Below are positions 1 to 10,908 of a stretch of 64,000 nt of DNA, in pieces. The position numbers were made by a program, and so were the translations under genes. Below the pieces are notes generated by a model, which saw only the letters and a program-made list of their open reading frames with translations, was not told the origin of the DNA and made no database searches. The stretch comes from Defluviimonas salinarum (lineage in GTDB: Bacteria; Pseudomonadota; Alphaproteobacteria; Rhodobacterales; Rhodobacteraceae). Where the stretch lies: assembly GCF_026013545.1 (NCBI RefSeq), contig NZ_JAPDOG010000009.1:96906-160905 (forward strand), read 5' to 3'. The stretch's first letter is position 1. Each line of letters opens with the position of its first letter.

Positions 1-441
1 GAGGACCGCCGCCGCCGCCGCAAGTGTCAGGAGTGCCGGCAGGCGCAGGAATGCGAGCCCGATCACACTCGCCACGGCGATGGAGTGGAGGATGCCGAAA
101 TAGACGAACTGCTCGGGCAGCGCCATGTAGGTCGCCCCCGTGACCAAGAGGGCGGCGCCCGCGATCATCAATAAGCGGCGCCCGAAGGCGCGCGGGCGGA
201 TGCCCCGGCCATGCGCGAGCTGCAGGCTCACGCCCGCGAGGAAGAGGAAGCTGCCTGCGATGAGGCGCGCGAAGAGCACCCAGCCGCCGGTGGCAGTGGT
301 GCCGGGCGCGAGATGGCCGAACATCTGCAGGTCGAAGGTGAAATGGAAGACCGCCATGCCGACCAGCGCCAGCGTCCGTGCGATGTCGAGCGTCGCGATC
401 CGCTCCGGCCGTCCCGCCATCTCGGCTCCCATCTCCATCAT
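1..441 (-). CDS. DUF1624 (heparan-alpha-glucosaminide N-acetyltransferase-like) membrane protein, 3' part cut by window edge
   Basis: The reading frame runs off the left edge, so only about 147 N-terminal residues are visible. They show the family's start pattern ([20 protein letters not shown]), then hydrophobic helices around residues 48-62, 75-95 and 110-145, with FLFLAGVS and YFGILHS motifs. DUF1624/HGSNAT-type proteins are multi-spanning membrane proteins thought to acetylate sugars; the substrate here is unknown. It lies 38 bases downstream of tyrS on the same strand and may be co-transcribed. Four in-frame ATGs lie at 441, 438, 432 and 420; the first is used here, but the true start is uncertain. 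Confidence 0.72.
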   Translation of the reverse strand, partial: MMEMGAEMAGRPERIATLDIARTLALVGMAVFHFTFDLQMFGHLAPGTTATGGWVLFARLIAGSFLFLAGVSLQLAHGRGIRPRAFGRRLLMIAGAALLVTGATYMALPEQFVYFGILHSIAVASVIGLAFLRLPALLTLAAAAAVL

Positions 442-479
442 CCCGCCCCGGCGCCCGGCCAGCCGGGTGCCGATCCGGC

Positions 480-1745
480 TCAGTCCAGCACGACGAGCGC
501 GTGGCGCTTCTTGCCGGCGGTCAGCTTCAGCGGGGTGGCGAAATGGCCTGCGCCGAACATCTGTCCGGCATCGGCGGCGATCTCGTCGTTCACCCTTGCG
601 CCGCCCTCGGCGATGAGCCGCTTGGCATCCTTGCCCGACTTCGCAAGGCCCGAGCGCACGAAGAGCTGGGCGAGGCTGATCCCGTCCGCAACATCCCCGG
701 CCGAGAGCGCCAGCGTCGGCAGCTCCTCGCCGACGCCGCCGCGCTCGAAGACCTCGCGCGCGGTGGCCTCGGCCGCCACCGCCGCCTCGGCGCCGTGGGC
801 GAGCGCGGTCACCGCGTTGGCGAGCACGATCTTGGCCTCGTTGATCTCGGCGCCTTCAAGCGCGCCGAGCCGGTCGCATTCCTCGACGTTGAGCTCTGTG
901 TAGAGCTTGAGGAACCGCCCGACATCGGCATCGGTCGTATTGCGCCAGAACTGCCAGAACTCGTAGGGCGAGAGCATCTCGCCATTCAGCCAGACCGCAC
1001 CCGACTGGCTCTTGCCCATCTTCTTGCCGTCCGAGGTGGTCAGGAGCGGCGAGGTCAGCCCGTAGACCTCGTCGTCGAGGATCCGGCGGGTGAGGTCGAT
1101 GCCGTTGACGATATTGCCCCACTGGTCCGATCCGCCCATCTGCAGGAGGCAGCCGTAGCGCCGGTGCAGTTCGAGGAAGTCGTAGGCCTGCAGGATCATG
1201 TAGTTGAACTCGAGGAAGCTCAGGCTCTGCTCGCGGTCGAGCCGCGATTTGACGCTCTCGAACGACAGCATCCGGTTGACCGAGAAATGCCGCCCGATGT
1301 CGCGCAGGAAATCGAGGTAATTGAGCGTATCGAGCCACTCGGCGTTGTTGAGCATCAGGGCGTCGCTCGGCGCGTCGCCAAAGCTCACATAGGCCGAAAA
1401 GACCCGCTTGATGCCGGCGATGTTGTCGTCGATCTGGGCGGGCGTGAGGAGCGGCCGCTCCTCGGCCCGGAACGACGGATCGCCGACCTTGGTCGTGCCG
1501 CCGCCCATCAGGACCAGGGGCTTGTGGCCGGTCTTCTGCAGCCACCTGAGCATCATGATCTGGATCAGCGAGCCCACGTGCAGCGAGGGCGCCGTCGCGT
1601 CGAAGCCGATATAGGCCGGCACCACGCCCTTCGCCAAAGCCTCGTCCAGCCCCTGATAATCGGTGCAGTCGGCGAGGAAGCCGCGTTCCATCATCACGCG
1701 CATGAAATCGGATTTCGGGTGGTAGGTCATCGCGGTCTCGTCCAT
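480..1745 (-). CDS. tyrS: Tyrosyl-tRNA synthetase
   Basis: Class I aminoacyl-tRNA synthetase that charges tRNA-Tyr in the cytoplasm. The 421-residue product has the HVGS form of the HIGH motif near residue 55, the KMGKS form of KMSKS near residue 240, and a C-terminal S4 RNA-binding domain ending in HALVVLD. Length matches bacterial TyrRS (about 415-425). An open frame continues upstream into the divergent anmK, but homology begins at MDETAM or at the ATG at 1730 (MTYHPK); both are possible starts. It is divergent from anmK with 48 bases between starts. Confidence 0.96.
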   Translation of the reverse strand: MDETAMTYHPKSDFMRVMMERGFLADCTDYQGLDEALAKGVVPAYIGFDATAPSLHVGSLIQIMMLRWLQKTGHKPLVLMGGGTTKVGDPSFRAEERPLLTPAQIDDNIAGIKRVFSAYVSFGDAPSDALMLNNAEWLDTLNYLDFLRDIGRHFSVNRMLSFESVKSRLDREQSLSFLEFNYMILQAYDFLELHRRYGCLLQMGGSDQWGNIVNGIDLTRRILDDEVYGLTSPLLTTSDGKKMGKSQSGAVWLNGEMLSPYEFWQFWRNTTDADVGRFLKLYTELNVEECDRLGALEGAEINEAKIVLANAVTALAHGAEAAVAAEATAREVFERGGVGEELPTLALSAGDVADGISLAQLFVRSGLAKSGKDAKRLIAEGGARVNDEIAADAGQMFGAGHFATPLKLTAGKKRHALVVLD

Positions 1746-1793
1746 TCTCGTGCCGTAACCGCTATATCGGCGGGCGGGTCCGAGGGAAAGGGC

Positions 1794-2915
1794 ATGATGA
1801 AGGCAAAGGCGGTCTGGGCTCTGGGTGCCATGTCGGGAACCTCGCTCGACGGGGTGGACGCGGCGCTGGTGAAAACCGATGGCGAGCGCATTCACGCCTT
1901 CGGCCGCACCGCCTACCGATCCTATTCGGATACAGAGCGCGGGGTGATCCGCGCCGCCCTCGGCCGCTGGCCCGGCGAGGCGGGCGTCGGCGAGGCCGCC
2001 GAGGTCGTCGAGACCGCCCATGCCGGGCTTCTCTCCACCCTCGCGGGCGAGACCGAGGTCGTTGGCTTCCACGGCCAGACGCTGGCCCATGATCCGGGCG
2101 GGCGCGGCACCCATCAGGCCGGCGACGGCGCGGTTCTGGCCGAGGTGCTCGGCCTGCCGGTCGTGTGGGATTTCCGCTCGACCGATGTGGAAATGGGCGG
2201 GCAGGGCGCGCCGCTTGCCCCCTTCTTCCATTTCGCCTGCGCGAAATGGATCGGCGCCACTCAGCCCCTCGCCTTCCTCAACCTCGGCGGGGTCGGCAAC
2301 CTCACCTGGCTTGACCCGACCGCGCCCGCGCCGGACGCGCCCGGCGCCTGCCTCGCCTTCGACACCGGCCCCGCCAATGCGCCGGTCAACGATCTCATGC
2401 AGGCGCGGCGCGGCCTTGCGCTCGACGAGGGAGGCGCGCTCGCCGCCGGAGGCAAGCCCGACGAGGCGGTCGTCGCCCGCTTCCTCGATCACCGTTACTT
2501 CCGCAGGATGCCGCCGAAATCGCTCGACCGGAACGACTTCCACGGCCTCCTCGCCGCGGTCGAACATCTCGCCGACGCCGATGCCGCCGCGACCCTCACC
2601 GCCGCCGCCGCCGCCGCCGTGGCGCGGGGGGCCGAGCATTTCCCGGCCCCGGTCTCGCGGCTTCTGGTCACCGGCGGCGGGCGCCACAACGAAACGCTTA
2701 TGGCGATGCTCGCGCGCCTTATGGACTGCCCGGTCGAGCCGGTCGAGGCCGCGGGCCTTGATGGCGACATGCTCGAGGCGCAGGCCTTCGCCCATCTCGC
2801 GGTGCGGGTGATGCGCGGGCTGCCGACTTCCTGCGCCACGACCACCGGGGTCGCGGCCGCGGTCGGCGGGGGGCGGGTCAGCCGGCCCGACGCCGCCGCT
2901 TCCGCGACTGGCTAA
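1794..2915 (+). CDS. anmK: Anhydro-N-acetylmuramic acid kinase
   Basis: Converts 1,6-anhydro-MurNAc to MurNAc-6-phosphate in cell-wall recycling. The 373-residue product opens with the phosphate-binding segment [18 protein letters not shown] and contains [11 protein letters not shown] near residue 85, NLGGVGNLT near 163 and VTGGGRHN near 294, all typical of the AnmK/ASKHA fold. Start ATG at 1794 is preceded by GGGAAAGG. The last 38 bases overlap the 3' end of the convergent rarD-like gene. Confidence 0.95.
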   Translation: MMKAKAVWALGAMSGTSLDGVDAALVKTDGERIHAFGRTAYRSYSDTERGVIRAALGRWPGEAGVGEAAEVVETAHAGLLSTLAGETEVVGFHGQTLAHDPGGRGTHQAGDGAVLAEVLGLPVVWDFRSTDVEMGGQGAPLAPFFHFACAKWIGATQPLAFLNLGGVGNLTWLDPTAPAPDAPGACLAFDTGPANAPVNDLMQARRGLALDEGGALAAGGKPDEAVVARFLDHRYFRRMPPKSLDRNDFHGLLAAVEHLADADAAATLTAAAAAAVARGAEHFPAPVSRLLVTGGGRHNETLMAMLARLMDCPVEPVEAAGLDGDMLEAQAFAHLAVRVMRGLPTSCATTTGVAAAVGGGRVSRPDAAASATG

Positions 2916-3801
2916 GCATCGAGCCGGTGTAGAGAACGAGCGCCGCCCAGATCATCGGGAAGGCCACGGCGCGGGCGCTGCCGAAGGGCTCGCCGAAGAC
3001 GAAGACCGCGGTGAGGAAGATCATCGTCGGCGCGATGTATTGCATGATCGCGATGGTCGAGAGCCGGAGGAGCTTCGCGCCATTTGCATAGAGGATAAGT
3101 GGTATCGCGGTCACCACGCCGCAGCCGAGAAGCATCGCCGTGTCGAAGGGCACGCCCTGCAGGAAATGGCTCTCGCCCTTTGCGGCCAGCCAGATCACAT
3201 AGGCAAGCGCCGGGGGCGTGAGCAGCAGCACCTCGAGCATGAAGCCCTGATTGGGTCCGATCGGCAGCTTCTTCTTGAGAAATGCGTAGCAACCCCAGGT
3301 CAAAGTCAGCGCCAGCGCGACGAAGGGCAGCCGCCCGGCCTCGACGGTCAGGATCGCCACCGCGACCGCGGCGAGACCGATCGCCAGCCATTGCGCCGGG
3401 CTAAGCCTTTCGCGCAGAAGCACCGCCCCGAGGAGGACCGAGAAGAGCGGATTGATGTAATAGCCGAGTGCTGCCTCGAGCGCCTGGCCCGAGCCGATCG
3501 CCCAGACATAGATGCCCCAGTTGAGCGAAATGAGCGCCGCCGTCACCACCGCCATCGCGACCATGCGCGGGCTGCGGAGTGCGGCACGCAGGTCCGCGGT
3601 GCGGCCGAGCGCGACGAGGATCAGGCCCGCGACCGGCACCGACCAGAGCACCCGGTGGGCGATGACCTCGGCCGGCGTCACATGGGCCAGCGCCTTCATG
3701 TAGAGCGGCAGGAAACCCCAGAGCAGATAGGCCGAAAGCGCGAAGCCGAAGCCGGCGAGGCTGTCGTCGTTCTTCGGGGCTTGAATCGGGGTATCGGTCA
3801 T
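2878..3801 (-). CDS. rarD: RarD-type EamA-family permease
   Basis: A 307-residue drug/metabolite-superfamily membrane protein with about ten hydrophobic helices. The N-terminal pattern [17 protein letters not shown] and the run [14 protein letters not shown] near residue 100 are hallmarks of RarD rather than generic EamA proteins. RarD was named for chloramphenicol sensitivity; its substrate is unknown. Start chosen at MTDTPIQ (3801), because the longer frame upstream adds low-complexity sequence not expected in the family. Its 3' end overlaps anmK by 38 bases, tail to tail. Confidence 0.88.
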   Translation of the reverse strand: MTDTPIQAPKNDDSLAGFGFALSAYLLWGFLPLYMKALAHVTPAEVIAHRVLWSVPVAGLILVALGRTADLRAALRSPRMVAMAVVTAALISLNWGIYVWAIGSGQALEAALGYYINPLFSVLLGAVLLRERLSPAQWLAIGLAAVAVAILTVEAGRLPFVALALTLTWGCYAFLKKKLPIGPNQGFMLEVLLLTPPALAYVIWLAAKGESHFLQGVPFDTAMLLGCGVVTAIPLILYANGAKLLRLSTIAIMQYIAPTMIFLTAVFVFGEPFGSARAVAFPMIWAALVLYTGSMLSQSRKRRRRAG

Positions 3802-3900
3802 CGGCGGGCTCGGGATCGGGAACACCGCCTGCCTACCCGATCGGGCGGGGCGGCGCCATGCGAACATTGTGGCGGGTACATTGCGGGCCGGTGCCCGGCC

Positions 3901-4836
3901 TCAGCGGCGGCGGGCGAGGTAGTCGAGGGTGAAGGCGGCATAACTGTCGGCGGTGACCTTCAGCTCGTCCCGGATCAGCCGGTGCAGTGCGGGCAGCTTG
4001 TGGAACGGGACCGCCGGAAAGACGTGGTGCTCGACATGGTAGGGCATGTTCCAGGCGAGGAACCGCACGACCCGGGTGGTGAAGGTGGTTCGGGTGTTCT
4101 CGAACATGTTCGCGACCGTCGGGCAGTCGCCATGCTCGGCGAGGAGATAGAGCCGGAGGAACGGCTGGCCGAGGAGGGCCGGAACCAGCCAGACCCAGAT
4201 GAGGACCGGCGACCAGAAAAGCGTGAGCGCCGCCACCGCGTAGAGCGCGAGCATCACGCGCGCCTCGCGCTCGGCGCGGCCGCGCGCGGCGTCGGGCAGG
4301 AAGGCGGGCCGCTCGCGCCCGAGCACCAGCCGCCAAAGAAGCCGCGCGTTGGCCCACCAGACCGGCAGGCCCAAGACATGCCGGACCCAGCCGCGCATAT
4401 CCGTCGGCTTCTCGCCCTCGAGCTCGGGATCGCGGCCGGGGATGTTGGTGAAGCGGTGATGCGCGAGGTGGAAGTAGCGGAACCACTCGAAGGGCAGCAG
4501 GATCAGGACGCCGCAGACGCGACCGACCCAATCACTGAGGCGCGCCGACTGGAACGGCGTGCGGTGCGTGCATTCATGCTCGAGCGTGAAGAGGAAGATC
4601 ACCAGCACGCCCTGGACCGGCAGGAGGAGCGGCCAGAACGGCACGCGGAGCGCGATGAGCGCGCCAGTCAGAAGGATGAGCCCGCCATGCAGCGCCAGAT
4701 GGACGAGCCCCGCGCGGTCGCTCGTCCCGGTCAGCGCCGCCTTCTCGGCCACGGGCAGCGCGGCGAGAAACGACCGGTGGTCGATCTCCCCATGCGGTTT
4801 TCCACCCTGATGCGCTATACTGTCCTCGGAGGTCAT
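3901..4836 (-). CDS. Membrane fatty acid desaturase-family protein
   Basis: A 311-residue integral membrane di-iron enzyme of the desaturase/hydroxylase class. Three histidine boxes are visible: HECTH near residue 88, HLAHHRF near 122 and HVEHHVF near 275, separated by hydrophobic helices, as the family requires. Substrate could be a fatty acyl chain, a carotenoid or a related lipid; sequence alone does not decide. A GAGGA site precedes the ATG at 4836. It diverges from the globin gene with 119 bases between them. Confidence 0.88.
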   Translation of the reverse strand: MTSEDSIAHQGGKPHGEIDHRSFLAALPVAEKAALTGTSDRAGLVHLALHGGLILLTGALIALRVPFWPLLLPVQGVLVIFLFTLEHECTHRTPFQSARLSDWVGRVCGVLILLPFEWFRYFHLAHHRFTNIPGRDPELEGEKPTDMRGWVRHVLGLPVWWANARLLWRLVLGRERPAFLPDAARGRAEREARVMLALYAVAALTLFWSPVLIWVWLVPALLGQPFLRLYLLAEHGDCPTVANMFENTRTTFTTRVVRFLAWNMPYHVEHHVFPAVPFHKLPALHRLIRDELKVTADSYAAFTLDYLARRR

Positions 4837-4955
4837 GGCGCATCCTCGCCGAAACCCCGCTCACCGGCAAGCGGGCCGCGGGGTTTGAGATGGGTCAAGG
4901 CGCGCCCCTGCCGGGTTAGGCAAAGTGGTGCGAAAACAAGCAGAAAGGACAATAG

Positions 4956-5372
4956 ATGACGGTAACCGCGCGGCAGTCCGCGATGATCCGCGAAAGCTTT
5001 CACCGGCTCAGGGAACGGCTCGAACCCGCTTCGGTCTATTTCTACGAGGCGCTGTTCCGCCGCGACCCCTCGCTACGGGCGATGTTCCGCGACGACCTCG
5101 CGGGTCAGGGCATGAAGTTCATGACCACGCTCGGCATCGTGATCGAGAACCTCGAAAGCCCCGAGGCGCTGGGCGAGCGGTTCGCCGAGCTTGGCCGCGG
5201 CCATGCCCTGATCGGCGTCAAGGCCGCGCATTTCGCACCGATGGGCGAGGCGCTGATCGAGACCCTGCGCAACGAGCTCGGCGGCGAGTTCACACCCGAG
5301 CTGGAAGAGGCCTGGCGCGCCGCCTATGCCGAGTTGTCGGAACGGGTGATCCGCCGCGGCGGGATCGAGTGA
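4956..5372 (+). CDS. Single-domain globin (bacterial haemoglobin-like)
   Basis: A 138-residue all-helical protein with a globin pattern: YFYEALF near residue 28 (likely B10 Tyr region), the CD-turn Phe in AMFRDD, and a proximal His in GRGHALIGV near residue 85. Length equals single-domain globins of the Vitreoscilla/flavohaemoglobin-head class, and no reductase domain follows. Probable role is binding of O2 or NO; no ligand preference can be read. RBS AAAGGA lies before the ATG. Downstream is a terminator shared with the converging eno. Confidence 0.85.
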   Translation: MTVTARQSAMIRESFHRLRERLEPASVYFYEALFRRDPSLRAMFRDDLAGQGMKFMTTLGIVIENLESPEALGERFAELGRGHALIGVKAAHFAPMGEALIETLRNELGGEFTPELEEAWRAAYAELSERVIRRGGIE

Positions 5373-5411
5373 CCGGCTAGCTTTGTCGCGCAATCCATTG
5401 ATCTAAAAAGA

Positions 5412-5432
5412 AAACCCGCCGGAGGCGGGTTT
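5412..5432 (-). terminator. Rho-independent terminator for eno
   Basis: AAACCCGC (5412-5419) pairs with GCGGGTTT (5425-5432) across a 5-base loop. Read on the minus strand, the hairpin is followed by a T-rich run (TTTTCTTTTTAG), placing it about 35 bases after the eno stop. An alternative and longer hairpin (11 bp, 5416-5443) overlaps it; see the repeat entry. Confidence 0.8.
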
Positions 5433-5465
5433 GCCTCCGGCGGGGGTATTTGGACAATAGAGATA
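5416..5465 (+). repeat. Hairpin plus GGGGTATTTGG dispersed repeat, copy A
   Basis: CCGCCGGAGGC (5416-5426) pairs perfectly with GCCTCCGGCGG (5433-5443), and GGGTATTTGGACAATAGAGA follows directly. The same layout, a GC-rich hairpin followed by a CGGGGTATTTGG-like motif, occurs near 14.95, 17.3 and 28.2 kb. Confidence 0.6.
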
Positions 5466-6818
<1,353 letters not shown>

Positions 6819-7703
6819 TCACGCCGCCACCGCGGCGCGCGCCACCTTCCGCTCGCGCAGGTAGGTGTAGAAGGCCGCCGCGAGGATCAGCGCCGCCCCG
6901 GCGAGCGTCATTGCGTCGGGCCGTTCGGCGAAGACTGCGACCCCGATCGCGAGCGAGAAGACGAGCCGCGCATAGCGGAACGGCATCAGCGCCGAGGCGT
7001 CGGCATCGCGCATCGCCGCGACGATCGCGTAATAGCCCGCGGTGCCGCAGAGGATCGCGGCGCCGATCTGCGCGCCCGCGGTGGCGGTGATCGCCTCCGG
7101 CGCCGGCCCGATGACGAGCAGGAGCCCGCCCGCGACGACGAGCGCGAAGAAGCCGTGGAACGAGACCGCGAGCGAGGGCACCTCGGCCGGGATCCGCCGG
7201 GTGACGAGGTCGCGGAGCGCGATCGCCGCCACGGTGACGAGGACGAGCCCGGCCTCGGGCCGGAAGCCTTCCAGACTGGGGCGCAGGATCATCAGGACGC
7301 CCGCGAACCCCGCGCCGACCGCGCCCCAGCGCCGCCAGCCCACTGCCTCGCCGAAGACCAGCGCCGCGCCGGCCGTGACCGCGAGCGGCGTCGCCTGGAA
7401 GACCGCCGCGACGGTCGAGATCGGCACCAGCGACAGCGCGGTCACGAAGGAGACCGCCGCGACCGCCTCTGCGAGGCTGCGCAGCGCCACCTGGCGCACC
7501 GCGAGCGCCGCCCCGATCCGCCGCCAGCCGGCCGGTCCGGTCAGCGCCGCGAAGACCGCCGCACCGCCGAAGCCGAGGCAGATGAGCACCTGGCCGACCG
7601 GCAGGCTCGCGGTCAGCACCTTGATGAACGCGTCCTCGACCGAGAAGGCGGCCATCGAGAAGAGGACGAGAAGGATGCCGTGGAGGTTCTTCATGCGGAC
7701 CAT
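6819..7703 (-). CDS. EamA-family (DMT) transporter
   Basis: A 294-residue membrane protein with about ten hydrophobic helices arranged as two EamA halves (residues about 8-140 and 150-285). It has the usual second-half feature VFAERPDAMTLAGAALILAA. Substrate unknown. Start chosen at MVRMKNLHG (7703), since upstream translated sequence is charged and not family-like. It sits between eno and a divergent amino-acid-oxidase-like gene; no functional link is evident. Confidence 0.82.
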   Translation of the reverse strand: MVRMKNLHGILLVLFSMAAFSVEDAFIKVLTASLPVGQVLICLGFGGAAVFAALTGPAGWRRIGAALAVRQVALRSLAEAVAAVSFVTALSLVPISTVAAVFQATPLAVTAGAALVFGEAVGWRRWGAVGAGFAGVLMILRPSLEGFRPEAGLVLVTVAAIALRDLVTRRIPAEVPSLAVSFHGFFALVVAGGLLLVIGPAPEAITATAGAQIGAAILCGTAGYYAIVAAMRDADASALMPFRYARLVFSLAIGVAVFAERPDAMTLAGAALILAAAFYTYLRERKVARAAVAA

Positions 7704-7828
7704 CTTGCGCTCGGACGCGCCGTGCAGAGCGCAATCGGGCGCTCCGCGCAAGCGAATTCGCCCCCGGTGCGGGATGAAAGCCCCCTTGGCGGGGCGGCAA
7801 GGGCGCTCTACCAATTGCGAAAACGGGG

Positions 7829-9136
7829 ATGACGATGGGACTCGAGGACAGAAGCGGCTGGATCGCGCTGGCGGGGCAGGCGGCGGCGTTTCCCGCCGTC
7901 GCGGGCGATGTGACGGCGGAATATGCGATCGTCGGCGGCGGCGTGACCGGCCTCGCCGCGGCGCGCAGGTTGGCCGAAATCGCGCCCGGAAAGCGGATCG
8001 TGCTGATTGACGGCAAGCGGCTCGGGCAGGGGGCCAGCGCGCGCAATTCGGGCTTCGCCGTCGCCCATGAAAGCCCCGTCCATGCCGACCTCAGTTCTCC
8101 GGAAGGACGCGCACGTTACGCTCTGACGAACCGGATCGACCTCGCCGGCGTAGCCGAGCTTCACCGCCTCGTGGCGGCGCATCGCATCGACTGCGACTGG
8201 GAGGACACCGGCACGATCTACGCCGCGCATAACGTGGCGAATTTCGACACGCTGCACCGGCACTGGAAAAGCTCTAAGGACCTCGGCATCGACGCGGAAT
8301 TGATCGAGCGCGACGCCCTCGCGCGCCGCCTCGGCACCAGCCATTACGGCCTCGGCGTGGAGACCCGGGGTGGCGCGCTCCTGCAACCCGGCAAGCTCCT
8401 GCGTGGCCTCGTCGAGGCCCTCCCTCCCGCGGTCGAAGCCTTCGAAAATTCGCCGGTCCGGCGGATCGCCCGTGCTGGCGCGGGCTGGTCGCTTGAACTC
8501 GACCTCGGCACCGTCCGCGCGGCAAAGGTCATCGTCGGCGTCAACGCCTTCCTGCCGAGGCTCCGGCTGAAACGGATGCGGGTCTTCCCTCTCGCTTTGA
8601 CGGCGAGCCTGACGCGTGCCTTGAGCGCGGAGGAGGAGGAACGGATCGGCCGACCCGACAGCTGGGGCATCCTCTCGCCACGCCCGCTCGGGGCCACGGT
8701 GCGGCTGACACGGTCGCGCCGGATCCTGATCCGCAACACCGCCGAATACGCGCGTGGCGGGATCACGCCGGCGATGCTCGCGGCGCGGCGCCGGGTCCAT
8801 GCCGAGGGGCTCGCCCGCCGCTTCCCCTTCCTCGGGGAGGCCGATATCGAGCACAGCTGGTCCGGTGCAGTCTGCATCAGCCGCAACGAACGGCCCGTCT
8901 TCGAGGAGACCGCGCCGAGCCTCTTCCTCTGCGGTTGCTACAACGCCTCGGGTCTGTCGCGCGGCACGATCCTCGGCCGCCTGATCGCGGATCTGGCCGA
9001 GGGCGGCGCTGACCCGCTGCTTGCTGACGCCATCGCGCTCGGCGGGCCGAGTCTGATCCCGCCGAGGCCGGTCTTCGATATCGGAGCGAAGCTCAGGCTA
9101 GCCTGGGAGCGGCGGCGCGGCGCGACCGAGATATAA
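7829..9136 (+). CDS. FAD-dependent oxidoreductase, DadA/glycine-oxidase family
   Basis: A 435-residue protein with an N-terminal dinucleotide-binding fold: EYAIVGGGVTGLAAARRLAE near residue 30, then ARNSGFAVAHE near 72. The C-terminal FAD signature NASGLSRGTILGRLIADL near 372 is typical of DadA-type amine oxidases. The reaction is probably oxidation of an amino acid, sarcosine or similar amine in the cytoplasm; substrate not determinable. Divergent from the EamA transporter. ATG at 7829 follows ACGGGG. Confidence 0.85.
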   Translation: MTMGLEDRSGWIALAGQAAAFPAVAGDVTAEYAIVGGGVTGLAAARRLAEIAPGKRIVLIDGKRLGQGASARNSGFAVAHESPVHADLSSPEGRARYALTNRIDLAGVAELHRLVAAHRIDCDWEDTGTIYAAHNVANFDTLHRHWKSSKDLGIDAELIERDALARRLGTSHYGLGVETRGGALLQPGKLLRGLVEALPPAVEAFENSPVRRIARAGAGWSLELDLGTVRAAKVIVGVNAFLPRLRLKRMRVFPLALTASLTRALSAEEEERIGRPDSWGILSPRPLGATVRLTRSRRILIRNTAEYARGGITPAMLAARRRVHAEGLARRFPFLGEADIEHSWSGAVCISRNERPVFEETAPSLFLCGCYNASGLSRGTILGRLIADLAEGGADPLLADAIALGGPSLIPPRPVFDIGAKLRLAWERRRGATEI

Positions 9137-9150
9137 GCCCGAGCCCCGAG

Positions 9151-9564
9151 TCAGCTCTTCTTCAGCGGCACCCCGAACAGTTCCAGCCTGTGGCCCTTCA
9201 GCCGGTAGCCGAGGCGCTTGGCGATCTTGTCCTGCAGCGCCTCGATCTCCGCGTCGACGAACTCGATCACCTCGCCGGTCGTGAGGTCGATGAGATGGTC
9301 GTGATGCTCACGCTCGGCATCCTCGTAGCGCGCCCGGCCGTCGCCGAATTCGAGCTTGTCGAGGATCCCCGCCTCGTCGAAGAGCTTCACCGTCCGGTAG
9401 ACCGTCGCGAGCGAGATCTTCGGGTCGACGGCGCAGGCGCGGGCATAGAGCACCTCGGCATCCGGGTGGTCGTCGGATTCCTCCAGGACGCGCGCGATGA
9501 CCCGCCGCTGCTCGGTCATCCTGAGGCCCTTGGCCTCGCAACGTTCGATGATCGACAGGCGCAT
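9151..9564 (-). CDS. Fur-family metal-dependent repressor (Fur/Mur type)
   Basis: A 137-residue transcriptional regulator. The winged helix (residues 1-80) includes KGLRMTEQRRVIARVL and SLATVYRTVKLF; the metal-binding half carries REHHDHLIDLTTGEVIEF. The pattern matches alphaproteobacterial Fur, which in many members works as the manganese regulator Mur, rather than Irr or Zur, which lack this motif set. Which metal it senses here is inference. Ends 15 bases from the convergent oxidoreductase gene. Confidence 0.88.
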   Translation of the reverse strand: MRLSIIERCEAKGLRMTEQRRVIARVLEESDDHPDAEVLYARACAVDPKISLATVYRTVKLFDEAGILDKLEFGDGRARYEDAEREHHDHLIDLTTGEVIEFVDAEIEALQDKIAKRLGYRLKGHRLELFGVPLKKS

Positions 9565-9733
9565 GGCCGCTCCGGACTTCGTGGTTCTAGCGGTTTAGGG
9601 GAAATCTCGCGGGGCGTGAAGGCCGAAATGCCGGGACGGCGACTGCGACGCGGAAGGGAATGGTAAGCCTCGCCCGTGACAGGTAACCCGGCCCCGCCCC
9701 CCCCGCCATCCCGGGTCCCGAGCGGCTGCGGGC

Positions 9734-10720
9734 TCAGACCGGCCAGATCCACCAGACATAGCCGCCGTATCCCGCGAGCAGCGCCGCCCCCTCGCGCCGG
9801 GTGATGCGAAAACCCGTATAGGCGGCGGCGATCAGCAGGACCGACATCAATACCATCGCCGGAATGTCGAACCCCACGATCTGCTCGGGCACCTCGGTCG
9901 GCGCGATCAGCGCGGTGGCACCGCCGATGCCGAGGATGTTGTAGATGTTCGAGCCGACGATGTTGCCGAAGGCGACGTCGCTCTGGCGGCGAATGGCGGC
10001 GACGACCGAGGTCACCAGCTCGGGCATCGAGGTCCCGACCGCGACGATGGTGAGCCCGATCACGGTCTCGGAGATCGCCATCGAACGCGCCAGTGCCACC
10101 GCGCCATCGACCAGGAAGCCGCCGCCGGCCATGACGAGGAGGAGCCCGCCGACCGCGGTCGCAAGCGACAGCGGCATGCCCGGCCCGGCCACGGGCGAGG
10201 GGGTGACCGCGGGATCGACGGCTTCGAGCGCCGCGGCCTTGTCGTAGGCCGCGCCGTGATCGGCGCCCGCCGACACCCGTTCCATCCGGAAGGCGAGATA
10301 GATGTAGACGGCGAGCGCCGCGACGAAGACCAGCCCGACGCCGCGCGACATCGGCATGGCCCAGGCGATCGCGGCGAAGGCCAGGGCGACGGCCAGCATG
10401 ACGCCGCCGTCGCGGCGGAGCGCGGCCGAGCTGACCGCGATCGGCGCGAGCAGCGCCGCGGTGCCGCCGATCAGGAGGATGTTGGCGATGTTCGAGCCGA
10501 CGATATTGCCGTAGGCGATGCCGGGCGAACCGGCCAGCGCGGCCCGGACCGAGGTCACGAGCTCGGGCATCGAGGTGCCGAAGCCCACCAGCGTGAGGCC
10601 GATCACCAGCGGCGAGACGCCGAGCCGCTCGGCGACGCGCACCGCGCCCCGCACCAGAAACTCGCCGCCGAGGACAAGGAGAACGAGACCGCCGAGGAGC
10701 GGGAGCCAGATGTCGAACAT
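9734..10720 (-). CDS. Calcium/sodium antiporter (CaxA/YrbG family)
   Basis: A 328-residue membrane exchanger with the internal duplication typical of the family. Repeat 1 carries GFGTSMPELVTSV and GNIVGSNIANIL (residues about 46-80); repeat 2 carries AVGTSMPELVTSV and GNIVGSNIYNIL (residues about 227-262). These alpha-repeats form the cation site in Na+/Ca2+ exchangers. About ten helices in all. It is divergent from the methyltransferase-like gene, with 188 bases between starts. Confidence 0.92.
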   Translation of the reverse strand: MFDIWLPLLGGLVLLVLGGEFLVRGAVRVAERLGVSPLVIGLTLVGFGTSMPELVTSVRAALAGSPGIAYGNIVGSNIANILLIGGTAALLAPIAVSSAALRRDGGVMLAVALAFAAIAWAMPMSRGVGLVFVAALAVYIYLAFRMERVSAGADHGAAYDKAAALEAVDPAVTPSPVAGPGMPLSLATAVGGLLLVMAGGGFLVDGAVALARSMAISETVIGLTIVAVGTSMPELVTSVVAAIRRQSDVAFGNIVGSNIYNILGIGGATALIAPTEVPEQIVGFDIPAMVLMSVLLIAAAYTGFRITRREGAALLAGYGGYVWWIWPV

Positions 10721-10908
10721 GGTGGGCCTTTATGTCGGTGGGAGCCGTCGGACCTAGATGCGGATCGCGCCACCACACCTGCAAGGGGGCGCCTGAAATA
10801 AAGCGCCGAGCGGGGGCGATCGCCCGCGCCGACCGACAGCGGCGATGTCGCGAACGGGAAAGACCGCCCGCCGCCCGGCTGAAAGGCTGGGTCCGACAAG
10901 GAGGCGCC

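Noticed and set aside
2567..2625. GCC-repeat tract in anmK as a possible frameshift or unstable repeat
   Set aside because: The anmK frame is continuous and full length; the tract codes an alanine-rich helix.
480..2795. A 771-codon open frame on the minus strand reading through tyrS into anmK
   Set aside because: Only the tyrS part (480-1745) has family similarity; the upstream part is the antisense of anmK and only stays open because of high GC.
3040..4959. A 639-codon plus-strand frame antisense to rarD and the desaturase
   Set aside because: Composition is rich in Arg, Glu and His as expected for GC-driven antisense frames, and both genes beneath it are clear. The same applies to 378-2915 upstream of anmK, 5649-7832, 10603-12528, 46381-48393 and 52294-54225.
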